A DNA stretch of 6,536 nucleotides from Acidobacteriota bacterium (GCA_016177515.1 JACOUZ010000148.1:1-6536), one strand, 5' to 3'. Numbered from the stretch's first letter, positions 1 through 6,536 are shown. Notes: generated by a model not told the origin, from the letters alone. Made by a program: numbers and translations.

Positions 1-959
1 TCCTGCTCCATCCTTTCGGCGGCGACCACCTGCTCGAACAGCCTGGCGTTCTCGATCTTCACCGCCGCGACGTTCGCCAGGAAGGACATCAGGCGCAGGT
101 TCTCCTCCCGGAGAAGGCCGGCCCGGTGGCGGTTGTCCAGGTAGATGAGCCCGATCACGTCCCGGTTGTTCCACAACGGCACGCACATGACCGAACGGAG
201 CTGCTGCGCCTCGACGCTGTGCCCCTGCCGGAAGCGATCGTCGAGCTGGGCGTCGCTGGTCAGAATGGACTCCTTGTTGCGCAGAACGCGGTCGGCGATG
301 GTCCGGCTGACCGAGATGGTGGTCCCCGCCTCGTCGGGAGGGACGCGGATCACCTGCGGGACGAGCCGGTCTCCGTCGGTCAGAATCAGGAGGCCGCGCT
401 CGAACGGCACCGCGCGGCGCGCCAGGTCCATGATGGTCGCGAGGATCTCGGGCAGGGGACGGTGGAAGACCAGCTCCTCGTTGGCTTCCTGGATGATGGC
501 GGCCACAGAGCCGGAGGACAGGGAGCCGGAGCGCACCGGGGGCGGAGTCACGGAGTCGAGCACCAGCGGGATGTCGTGCAGGTCGGGCGTACGGATGCCG
601 GAGGCCGGCAGGAAGGTCGTGCCGGCGCCGTGCAGGATCGGCCGGTCGCTGAACTCGACGCTCGAGGGTGCCCGGCCATTGAAGACCAGCACCGTCGAGC
701 CGAGCCGCACGCGGTCGCCGGTGGCGAGGCGCACCGGCTCGGTGATGCGGCGGTCGTTGACGAACGTGCCGTTCTTGCCGCCGGCATCCACGATGTAGGC
801 GCCATCGTCGCGGCGGATGACCGCGGCATGGTTCCGGGAGACGTTCAAGTCCTGGAGGACCAGGTCGTTACCGGAGGCGCGGCCGATGCGCAGGGTCTCC
901 CCGTCGAGCTCGCGGCGATCGCTGGTGCCCTCCGGCGTGATGACGGTCAGGAAATCCAT
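1..959 (-). CDS. FHA-GAF domain signalling protein, N-terminal 319 residues (C-terminus beyond window)
   Basis: This is a cytoplasmic regulator with an N-terminal phosphothreonine-binding FHA domain followed by a GAF domain; no signal peptide or membrane segment is visible. FHA spans about residues 3-94 and has the hallmark residues G26-R27, S41-R42-x-H44, N63-G64-T65 and N68, then the typical GDRVRLG strand. Residues 95-150 form a Pro/Ser-rich linker. GAF spans about 165-308, with the diagnostic stretches SVMCVPLW and VIGLIYLDN and a closing helix ending near ENARLFEQ. The frame runs off the window edge after ERMEQ, at a point where related proteins often continue into a SpoIIE/PP2C phosphatase, and less often a histidine kinase or cyclase; the output domain is not visible. 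The ATG start is chosen because the FHA fold begins at once (MDFLTVITPEG) and a TGA lies in frame 18 codons upstream. GTG and TTG codons lie in between, and no strong Shine-Dalgarno precedes the ATG. A promoter-like element lies about 50-80 bases upstream. Confidence 0.92.
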   Translation of the reverse strand, partial: MDFLTVITPEGTSDRRELDGETLRIGRASGNDLVLQDLNVSRNHAAVIRRDDGAYIVDAGGKNGTFVNDRRITEPVRLATGDRVRLGSTVLVFNGRAPSSVEFSDRPILHGAGTTFLPASGIRTPDLHDIPLVLDSVTPPPVRSGSLSSGSVAAIIQEANEELVFHRPLPEILATIMDLARRAVPFERGLLILTDGDRLVPQVIRVPPDEAGTTISVSRTIADRVLRNKESILTSDAQLDDRFRQGHSVEAQQLRSVMCVPLWNNRDVIGLIYLDNRHRAGLLREENLRLMSFLANVAAVKIENARLFEQVVAAERMEQ

Positions 960-1012
960 CGGATTCGATCCCGAGGCCAAACGGACCACGTCTGCAGGGA
1001 ATAAGCGATTTC

Positions 1013-1041
1013 ATCGTACAGCGTCCGATGGAGGACGTCAA
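1013..1041 (-). promoter_or_regulatory. Putative sigma-70-type promoter for the FHA-GAF gene
   Basis: On the minus strand, TTGACG (1036-1041, five of six matches to the -35 consensus) is followed after exactly 17 bases by TACGAT (1013-1018, four of six matches to TATAAT). Transcription would start near 1005, leaving a leader of about 45 bases before the ATG at 959. The element sits just beyond a GC hairpin that follows the upstream gene, a sensible layout for an independent transcription unit. The match is by eye, and in a GC-rich genome the preferred -10 may differ. Confidence 0.5.
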
Positions 1042-1048
1042 TGCAGGC

Positions 1049-1069
1049 GCGGGCGGGGCGGCCGCCCGC
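1049..1069 (-). terminator. GC hairpin after the secreted-protein gene (terminator-like, no T-tract)
   Basis: An 8-bp perfect stem, GCGGGCGG (1049-1056) against CCGCCCGC (1062-1069), encloses a 5-base loop and begins only four bases after the TGA at 1074-1076. Its position between a stop codon and a promoter-like element fits a transcription end. No run of T follows on the minus strand, so it is not a canonical intrinsic terminator. It could be a pause or RNA-stabilising hairpin, or chance in GC-rich DNA. An overlapping 12-bp palindrome lies at 1056-1067. Confidence 0.35.
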
Positions 1070-1073
1070 CTCC

Positions 1074-3849
1074 TCAGGGAGCCGCGGGATCGCAGGTCGC
1101 GCGTCCCCAGCCGCTCGAGACGAGGAGGACCGAGGCCGGCTCGCCCTTCACCCGGAAGCGTCCCACGTGCGCGCCTGCCGCCGCGTCATAGGACAGGTGT
1201 CCCAGGAGGCGCGGGGAAGCCGGGTCGGTCGCGTCCAGAGCGGCCAGGAGGACGTCCGGACGATCGCTCGTGGCGGCGACCTCCAGAGTGAAGAGCCTGC
1301 CGCCCGGCGCCCGCCGCCGCGATGCGGGAGAGGCCTCGCAGCGGGCGATCGTGACCCGGTCAGCCGCCCCGGCGGCGGCCTTGAGCGACTCGACGTGTGT
1401 CATGAAGTTGTGCCTGACGCCGCCGTGCGAGACATCGTGGTGGAGCGCGACCGGGGTGAACTCGGTGGCGGTGTCGTAGAGCGTGAACTGGATGACGGCG
1501 ATCCCAACGTCCACCGTCGCCGAGAGGGTGGTGTCGTCGGCGACGAAGCCCGGCGGCGGATCGATCGTGGTGCTGGTGAACCAGAGGGAATCGCTCTGCA
1601 TCACGATCGGGTACGCCTCGATGGCGGAGTCCCACACCACGGTGCGGCGGCGCCGGCCGGCCGATGGCGATGTAGTCCCCGGGCGCGGCGGCGAACGAAA
1701 TCATCCCCTCGGAGTCGGTCAGGCCGCTGGTCGTGGCGGCGCATCCGGGATCCGCGAAGGTCCCCTCCCCGTAGATGGTGCTGTAGTTCTTCGGGCTGTT
1801 GCCGATCGAGTCGGCGCAGGTCCCGGCGCCGGTGTCGTAGAGGCGGACCTCCGCCCCCACGAGCGGGCCGGTGCTGCTCGTCGGGGAGCTGCCGCTCCCG
1901 ACCTTGTGGAGGAAGGCCCTGATCCCGATGGTGCCGCATCCTGTCTCATCCACCGTCCCGTCGCAGTCGTCGTCCATCCCGTTGCAGAGCTCGGCAGCGG
2001 CCGGATTGATGCCCGGGTTGGCGTCGTCACAGTCGGCGCTGGCGGGCGGCGTGGCGCCGCCGGCGGGGTAGCCGTCCATGTCGACGTCGGCGGCGACTAG
2101 CGGCGTGCATCCGGGGATCAGGCGTCCGGCGACGAACTGGACGCGGGACCAGGTCGCGCTGTCCTTCAGGCGCGGGTCGAAGGCCAGGCTCTGGACCGAC
2201 TCGGTGATGTCCCGGAAGGGACACGGATCGGTCGGGTGCCTGAACAGGAGTCGCAGGTTCGGGTCGTCGGGGATGTCGATGTCGTAGGCGGTCCTTGTCA
2301 TGCCGTCGATGGGTGACTCCACGGTCAAAACCAGCGCCTTGGGCGGGAATTCGAAGCAGGCCGGCAGGCAGGCTGCGTCGTCGGGCCCCGGGGGCGAGGA
2401 GCCGACGAGCGCCGCGTCCGACATCGTGGCGTTCCCGTCGAGGACGAAGAGCTTGATGCCCTGGGTCCGGTCGATGAACAGGGGCTGGTCGGTCACCTGT
2501 CCCTGGGCAACCCCCGTGTAGCTGGCGGCGACGCGGCAGGTTTTCCCCGAAGCGTCCGTGACGATGGCGGAGCCGCTGCCGCTGGTGGCCGATGGGGCCA
2601 GCGAAAGGGTGAAGGCGACCGAGGGGACGCCGCGTGGCAGCGGGGCGACGGTGCACCCCGTGCAGACGATGTTCGTGGCGAATGGGTCCAGTTCGACGGA
2701 GACGATCCCCGAATCACCCGGCTGGCTGTCGGTGGCAGACCCGTTCACCACGGCGGTCGCGCCGGTCCCGGTGATCGACGATTCGCAGATCGGGTTCTGG
2801 CTGTCCGTCGAGTTGACCGCCAGGATGGCCGTCGTCCAGACGAGGCAGTCACCCTGCGAGAGCACCTCCGCCGTGGCTAGCGCGTCGCCGGGATTCAGGA
2901 GGGAGCTGACATCGTACATGTCCGTGTCCCAGAGATCGCCGAAGCAGTAGGGGCAGCAGTCGTCCGAGCCGTCCCAGGGATCATTGCCCAGCGCGGTGAG
3001 AACCGTGCCGTTGAACAGGTTGTCGTCGTCGAAGTTGGTCTGGCCGTCGGCGCCGATGAAGGCGAAGCGGCCGCTCGGGGCGCCCATGGGGGAGACCTGG
3101 AACCCGGAGAGGCTCAGCGTGATCGGGTTGTTCCCCGATCCATCCGGGATTGAGGCGTTGCCGTCATAGATGACGATGTCCCGCTGCGGCTCGCTCGGGG
3201 ACTGGTAGACGATCACCAGCGAGGCGCCCTCCAGGAGCGGCAGAAGGCGGAACGTGCCGCAGCCCTCGACGGGGAACGGGTCCTGCATGAGAGTCTCGCC
3301 TGAAGGGAAGTTGCTCAACGCGTAGCTCCCGTTGCCCGGGTCCGTCACGTGCGAGGTCACGTCGGCTCTGAACGTCCACGAAGCCTCCGAATCGACGACC
3401 ACCTCCTCGCCGTCCACGCCGGACCAGCAGGGGTCGACGTTCGTGCCGATGAGGGTCCCGGTGATCGGGTTCGCAGCGAAAGTGGCCGTGGCGGGCGGCG
3501 CCGTCGGGTTGAGGATCGTCCAGTAGAGGTAGGCGCCCAGGATGGTCGCGTCGGACGGGATGCCGCTGATGCTGATGGTGCCGGCCCCGACGTTGCGCAT
3601 GCCGATGCCGGCGGCGGCGAAGTTCCCTCTGATCGTGAGGCTCTGGAACAGAGAGAATGGTGCCGGAGCGCTCAGGAGGGGCGTCACTCGAAGCGGGCCG
3701 AGAGGACCTTGACCCGAGCCAGCGGCGAATCCGCCCACCCCGGCGTCAGGATCGGCGGCGGCTACAGGCGGACCCGACAGGGAGGGAAGGGCAAGGATGA
3801 GAAGGCCAAGCGAGAAGGCGGTCAGCCGGACGGCGCTGCATGAATGCAT
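1074..3849 (-). CDS. Secreted multidomain protein with MopE-type metal-binding motif, frameshifted
   Basis: This is an exported protein of about 924 residues if the one-base frameshift near 1641-1659 is corrected; its function is unknown. Counting from the ATG at 3849, residues 1-32 form a clear signal peptide: a short N-region with one Arg, a hydrophobic core around LTAFSLGLLILALPSL, and a likely cleavage after AAA before DPDAG. Residues about 66-346 form a beta-rich domain with GAYLYWT, FRADVTSHV and GASLVIVYQSP stretches and a CCPYC cluster. Residues about 347-585 look Ig- or HYR-like and contain paired cysteines. Residues about 588-638 are one MopE-type motif (DVDMDGYP, then DCDD, LCNG, DDDCDG). 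Residues about 640-730 resemble a prealbumin or Cna-B-like fold (LVGAEVRLYD, TDSEGMISF, PGDYIAIG). The C-terminal 190 residues, read in a shifted frame, include a His cluster. No LPXTG or PEP-CTERM tail is seen. The first frame alone would run on to 1360 with an Arg/His-rich shadow tail. Confidence 0.82.
1641..1659 (-). other. Apparent +1 frameshift inside the secreted-protein gene
   Basis: Upstream of 1659 the coding frame ends sensibly in GDYIAIG. Beyond 1640 sensible protein resumes one base over, at VVWDSAIEAY, and continues to the TGA at 1074-1076. The old frame degenerates to Arg/His/Pro-rich sequence until a stop at 1360. The 19 bases between are all G or C apart from one A, built of CGG, CCG and GCC repeats. 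Removing one base would read roughly GRPRRRTVVW, joining both parts smoothly. The total length from 3849 to the stop is one base over a multiple of three, as expected for a single inserted base. An assembly or sequencing error in this GC-repeat stretch is the simplest cause; a real mutation is possible. Confidence 0.8.
1936..2088 (-). other. MopE-type putative metal-binding motif within the secreted protein
   Basis: This encodes about 51 residues with acidic loops typical of the Cu-binding MopE / putative metal-binding motif family: DVDMDGY, ADCDDANPGINP, AAELCNGMDDDCDG and TVDETGC. The Asp-rich loops resemble calcium-type loops, and the paired cysteines probably form disulfides outside the cell. 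Only one copy is present, whereas many family members carry several. The metal actually bound cannot be read from sequence. Confidence 0.82.
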
Positions 3850-3853
3850 GAAG

Positions 3854-3859
3854 CTCCCC
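3854..3859 (-). promoter_or_regulatory. Shine-Dalgarno-like GGGGAG deciding the start of the secreted protein
   Basis: Two in-frame ATG codons lie 12 bases apart, at 3861 and 3849. GGGGAG lies between them, four bases before the ATG at 3849, while the ATG at 3861 is preceded by CAACCGCAA with no purine-rich site. The spacing is a little short, but starting at 3849 gives a cleaner signal peptide (MHSCSAVRL then the hydrophobic core). It also gives a workable leader from the putative promoter. Confidence 0.6.
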
Positions 3860-3881
3860 ATTTGCGGTTGTATTGGCCTAC

Positions 3882-3910
3882 GAAATACCTCGATTCTCCT
3901 TGCCTGTCAA
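3882..3910 (-). promoter_or_regulatory. Putative promoter for the secreted-protein gene
   Basis: On the minus strand a perfect TTGACA (3905-3910) lies eight bases past the stop codon of the TPR gene. It is followed by a 17-base spacer and TATTTC (3882-3887), which matches only three of six -10 positions. The 68-base gap is visibly richer in A/T than its surroundings. Transcription would start near 3875, about 26 bases before the ATG at 3849. Read-through from the upstream gene remains possible because no hairpin with a T-tract is seen here. Confidence 0.45.
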
Positions 3911-3917
3911 CACATTT

Positions 3918-6536
3918 TCAGCCCGCGGTCTTCGGGAACAGCCTCACCGCCTCCTTCCCCTCCGCGGGGCTGCCGTGGCGGGAGATGTGCCCCCGCGCCT
4001 CCTCGGAAAGCTTCACCAGGTCGGCGCGACCTAGCAGGGCGGACAGATAGGGCTCACCGAGGCCCTCGGCCATCTCTCGGGCGGTCTGGCCGGCCTGAAG
4101 AAACATGCGCGTCGCCTCCTTATGGCTTCCCTCCGACAGGGCGCCGCGGGCCAGAACCCATGAGGCGAGGACCAGGCTCTCACGCAGATGGAGCGCCTTC
4201 CCCTCGCCCATCACCTGCCCCGCCATCGCAATGGAGTCAGGGGTGGATGGTCCCTTCAGGCTCGCGGATGCGAGGTAGGCGAGGGCGCGCAGGCGTAGCG
4301 GCAGGAGGGCGCTCTTCCGGGCCTCCTCCTCGGCCCACTTGAGGTGCGAGCGTCCCGCGGGGCGGTTCTCGGAGAGAGACCACCTCCCCATGGTCAGGCG
4401 GGTCAGGATGACCAGCCGCCGATCGCCGAGGGACCGCGCTTGCCGGAGAGCCTCCTCCAGCGTCTTGAGGCAGCGGTCGAAATCGCCTCGCGCTCCCTGG
4501 ACCTCAGCCTGCCCCATGAGAAGCTCCGGCAGCAGGGACGCGGTGTGCGTCTCCTTGACGAGGCGCTCCGCCTCTCCGAGCCTCTCCTCCGCTTCCGGCA
4601 GATGCCCAAGCCGCACCAGAGTCCCCCCCAGGTAAAGGAGCGCGGAAGCGAGCAGGTTCTTGTCGTCGATCCGCCGGGCCCGTTCGACGGCCTCCGCCAG
4701 CGACTTGATCGCCGCGCCGTAGCTACCCTGGTCGTCGTGGATCATCCCCACATTGGTCGCCAGGACGACGCCTCCCGCCTCCTCCCCGGTCTCCCGGACG
4801 AGATCCATCGCCTCCGCCGCGTACGCGAGGGCTTTCTCGTAACGCCCCTGCATCTGCTCCAGCAATCCGAGATCGACGAGGGACCGCAGCACCTGCGCCT
4901 TGTCTCCTATCTCCCGGCGCTTGGCCAGGGCTTCCTGGGAGAAAAAGTAGGCCTCGACGTAGTTGCCGAGAGCGCTCGCGACATACCCGAGGCTGCTGAA
5001 GTTGTCCGCCAGCAGGGACGGGTCGTCGAGATCGCGGACGATCTTGAGCGATTCCTGGTAGCACTTCTGCGCCTCCAGGATCTTCCCGGCGTCCTCGTAG
5101 ACTTCCCCGAGGTTGCGCCACTCGGCAGCGATCCCACGTTGATCCCCGATCTTGAGCAGGAGGTCGAGGGCCTCCCGGCTGCTCCGGATCGCCTCCGCGC
5201 TCTGGCCCTGGACCCTGAGGACCTTGGCGATACCTCCGAGCGCGGCCGCCATCCCGCGGTCGTCGCCGATGGCGCGCCGGATATCGAGTGATTCCCGGTA
5301 GTAGCGGATCGCCTCGGGGTACTGGCTGGAGTACCGGTGGACATTGCCGATCGCCAGAAGCACGGTGCCCTTCCCCTCCTGGTTTCCGCTCTGGGTGTAC
5401 GAGGCGAGCAGGTCGTTGAAGATTTTGAGGGCCTCCTCGCTGTCCCCGTGCCTCAGCCGGAGCCGGCCGAGGATGTACCGGGCCTGCGTGTTCTTCGGGT
5501 CCAGGAGGACGCACCTCTGCAACTCCTCCGTCGCCGCCGCGAGGTCTCCTTTTTGCTCCAACGTGGCGGCCAGATCGAAGCGCGCGTCGGTGTCCTGAGG
5601 GAAGGATCGCAGCAGCTCGCGGTACTCGGCGATCCCCTGATCCAGGCGGTTCTGGAGGATGGCGTGCCGGGCGCGGATCAGGCGGGCCTCATGAGACGTG
5701 ACGCCCCCGAGGCTCTGAATCGCCCGGTCGGAGGCGGCGAGGGCGCGGTCGCGCCGCCCGAGCCGGGCGTAGATCCGGCTGAGAAGCGCCTGGGCCAATG
5801 CGAAGGAGGGGTCCGCGCCGGTCGCCTGCTCGAGCCGGGCGGCCGCCTCCGTCTCCCTGCCGGCGCGCGCCAGATCGAGCCCCTCGGAGTAGAGCCTCAG
5901 CGCTTCCACGGAGCGGGTAGTGGATCGGGCCTGGCCGCGCGCTGGGGTGGAGCGCACCTTCAGCGCCCCGCCGATCTTCCCGGCAAGGGCGTCGGCGAGG
6001 GCGAAGATCGACTCCTCTCCCTGGCCCTCAGCCTTCTCCACGCCGATCTCCTGCATTCCCTGCAAGCCCGGACGCTGCAGGCGTGCCTCGGCCTGGAAGC
6101 GATCGCCGGCGCGGCGCAGGACGCCCGAGATGAGGACGTCGGCTCCCAGGACCGATCCCGCCCGCCTGAGGTCGAAGGGAGTGTAGGTCCCCGAGAGGGG
6201 CAGCTTGAGGTCCGCGAGCGTCTGCTGGGTGCGATCGCCGCCCAGCAGACGGAGGTCGGGCGCCTCTCTCAGGCTGTTGGAGACGAGCGCCGGGAACCCC
6301 GTTCGAGTCCAATCGAGCGCCGGCTTCCCCGTGCCGTTCTCGAACGGGAGGAAGGCGATCGCCTGCGCGGGGGCGGGGGGCCGTCCGCCGGCGGCGTCCG
6401 GCGCCAGGGTCCTCGTGAAGAGGTAGTACCCCGCGCCGGCCAGGACCGCCGCCACGGCCAGGGAGGCGACCGCCGTCCGCAGGGCGCCGCGCCGCCAGGA
6501 GCGCGAGGCCCTTTGCCTCTCGAGGTCGAGCAGGAG
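3918..6536 (-). CDS. Membrane-anchored TolB-like/TPR protein, probable C-terminal part of a Ser/Thr protein kinase (5' end beyond window)
   Basis: This gives 872 in-window codons with no break, so the gene starts outside the window; the GTG at 6455 lies inside the membrane segment and is not a real start. In-window residues 1-20 are basic and juxtamembrane (LERQRASRSWRR). About 21-40 form one transmembrane helix ending YYLFTR, and the positive charges put the N-terminus in the cytoplasm. About 59-192 form a TolB-like domain starting AIAFLPFENGTG, with VLGADVLISGVLRR and a final ALADALAGKI helix. About 209-384 hold five 34-residue TPRs, and about 385-744 hold nine repeats of exactly 40 residues; weaker helices follow to the end. 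TPR arrays bind proteins. TolB-like plus TPR tails commonly follow a Pkn-type Ser/Thr kinase in Acidobacteriota, and the juxtamembrane position fits. An adenylate cyclase or a CadC-like winged-helix N-terminus is also possible, because no catalytic residues are in view. The stop is TGA at 3918-3920. Confidence 0.88.
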   Translation of the reverse strand, partial: LLLDLERQRASRSWRRGALRTAVASLAVAAVLAGAGYYLFTRTLAPDAAGGRPPAPAQAIAFLPFENGTGKPALDWTRTGFPALVSNSLREAPDLRLLGGDRTQQTLADLKLPLSGTYTPFDLRRAGSVLGADVLISGVLRRAGDRFQAEARLQRPGLQGMQEIGVEKAEGQGEESIFALADALAGKIGGALKVRSTPARGQARSTTRSVEALRLYSEGLDLARAGRETEAAARLEQATGADPSFALAQALLSRIYARLGRRDRALAASDRAIQSLGGVTSHEARLIRARHAILQNRLDQGIAEYRELLRSFPQDTDARFDLAATLEQKGDLAAATEELQRCVLLDPKNTQARYILGRLRLRHGDSEEALKIFNDLLASYTQSGNQEGKGTVLLAIGNVHRYSSQYPEAIRYYRESLDIRRAIGDDRGMAAALGGIAKVLRVQGQSAEAIRSSREALDLLLKIGDQRGIAAEWRNLGEVYEDAGKILEAQKCYQESLKIVRDLDDPSLLADNFSSLGYVASALGNYVEAYFFSQEALAKRREIGDKAQVLRSLVDLGLLEQMQGRYEKALAYAAEAMDLVRETGEEAGGVVLATNVGMIHDDQGSYGAAIKSLAEAVERARRIDDKNLLASALLYLGGTLVRLGHLPEAEERLGEAERLVKETHTASLLPELLMGQAEVQGARGDFDRCLKTLEEALRQARSLGDRRLVILTRLTMGRWSLSENRPAGRSHLKWAEEEARKSALLPLRLRALAYLASASLKGPSTPDSIAMAGQVMGEGKALHLRESLVLASWVLARGALSEGSHKEATRMFLQAGQTAREMAEGLGEPYLSALLGRADLVKLSEEARGHISRHGSPAEGKEAVRLFPKTAG
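4305..5384 (-). other. Nine tandem 40-residue TPR-type repeats (protein level)
   Basis: The protein repeats with a strict 40-residue (120-base) period, without indels, over nine units. Each unit has a small residue or Leu-Gly near position 12-13, Gly near 20 and a helix such as EAIRYYRESL or EALAKRREIG near 24-37. Most unit boundaries fall at a Gly-Asp or Asp-Asp pair. Examples of unit ends are RRAIG, LLKIG, KRREIG and ARSLG. The last unit is the most degenerate. The 40-residue form resembles LGN/Pins-like and bacterial MalT- or Rap-like TPRs with a longer helix B. Nucleotide identity between units is low, so this is an old duplication, not a recent DNA tandem repeat. Confidence 0.85.
5385..5912 (-). 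other. Five tandem 34-residue TPR repeats (protein level)
   Basis: Five or so canonical TPRs of about 34 residues precede the 40-residue array. They show the usual pattern of a small residue near position 8, Gly near 15, Ala near 20 and Pro near 32. Examples are the GADPS, RSFPQD and LLDPKN unit ends. The second and third units are separated by a few extra residues. This block sits directly after the TolB-like domain. Confidence 0.82.
6417..6476 (-). other. Single transmembrane helix of the TPR protein
   Basis: About 20 residues rich in Ala, Val, Leu and Gly (ending GAGYYLF) are flanked by Arg-rich sequence before and a single Arg after. The basic side is N-terminal, so by the positive-inside rule the TolB-like and TPR part should lie outside the cytoplasmic membrane. 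Confidence 0.85.

Noticed and set aside
126..1004. Open frame of 292 codons on the plus strand
   Set aside because: It lies opposite the FHA-GAF gene, is rich in Arg, Gly, Asp, Ala and Val, and shows no domain pattern. The minus strand encodes clear FHA and GAF signatures in the same bases.
840..1014. Short out-of-frame upstream open frame starting at the ATG near 1014 and overlapping the FHA start
   Set aside because: It has no Shine-Dalgarno site and begins within the promoter-like -10 element, upstream of the predicted transcript start, so it would probably not be translated.
1056..1067. 12-bp palindrome GGGCGGCCGCCC as a possible operator
   Set aside because: It consists only of G and C in a GC-rich gap and overlaps the hairpin. 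Without a second copy or conservation it cannot be separated from chance.
1360..1640. Tail of the first-frame secreted protein after the shift point
   Set aside because: The residues become Arg/His-rich without structure while the neighbouring frame continues a believable beta-rich protein. The tail is therefore an out-of-frame extension.
1041..1922. Open frame of 293 codons on the plus strand
   Set aside because: It is very Arg/Gly/Pro-rich with low complexity, and antisense to the secreted-protein gene. It is a typical GC-rich shadow frame.
4344..5291. Open frame of 315 codons on the plus strand
   Set aside because: It is antisense to the TPR array. Its Leu/Arg/Pro periodicity mirrors the TPR codons, and no independent start signal or domain was seen.
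4305..5384. Possible DNA tandem repeat of 120-base units
   Set aside because: The period is real at protein level, but the bases are too diverged between units to call a nucleotide repeat.
4723..5514. Open frame of 263 codons on the minus strand inside the TPR gene
   Set aside because: It overlaps a clearly coding TPR frame on the same strand and is Arg/Gly/Pro-rich, so it is an alternate-frame shadow.

Overview
This window is GC-rich bacterial DNA, with G/C strongly preferred at third codon positions. It holds three genes, all on the minus strand, so they read from high to low coordinates. In transcription order they are: (1) the 3' part of a large membrane-anchored sensor or kinase-type protein with a TolB-like domain and many TPR repeats (6536 to 3918, its 5' end outside the window); (2) a long secreted, cysteine-containing protein with one MopE-type metal-binding motif, interrupted by an apparent one-base frameshift (3849 to 1074); (3) the 5' part of a cytoplasmic FHA-GAF signalling protein (959 to 1, its 3' end outside the window). 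Nearly all remaining long open frames, including several of about 300 codons on the plus strand, are Arg/Pro/Gly-rich shadows of these genes. I see no tRNA, rRNA, CRISPR array, insertion sequence or phage gene.

The probable lineage is a large-genome, high-GC environmental bacterium. Ser/Thr-kinase-like proteins with TolB-like plus TPR tails, FHA-GAF regulators and secreted proteins with MopE motifs are typical of Acidobacteriota and related soil or sediment phyla, and of Myxococcota. I cannot place it more narrowly from sequence alone.

The gaps are short but informative. Between genes 1 and 2 (3850-3917) there is a perfect TTGACA box with a 17-base spacer and a weak -10. A Shine-Dalgarno-like GGGGAG makes the second in-frame ATG the better start. 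Between genes 2 and 3 (960-1073) there is a GC-only 8-bp hairpin just after the stop codon, then TTGACG-N17-TACGAT and the FHA gene. Both downstream genes therefore look able to be transcribed on their own, even though all three are collinear.

Functionally the region looks like signal transduction plus one exported protein. Gene 1 would sense or scaffold outside the membrane through TolB-like and TPR domains. If the missing N-terminus is a Ser/Thr kinase, as its architecture suggests, the phosphothreonine-reading FHA protein two genes downstream could be a partner. That link is inference. I did not find a clearly new biological system. The most useful observations are the frameshift that splits the secreted protein, the switch from 34- to exact 40-residue TPRs, and the clustered putative metal ligands in the secreted protein.
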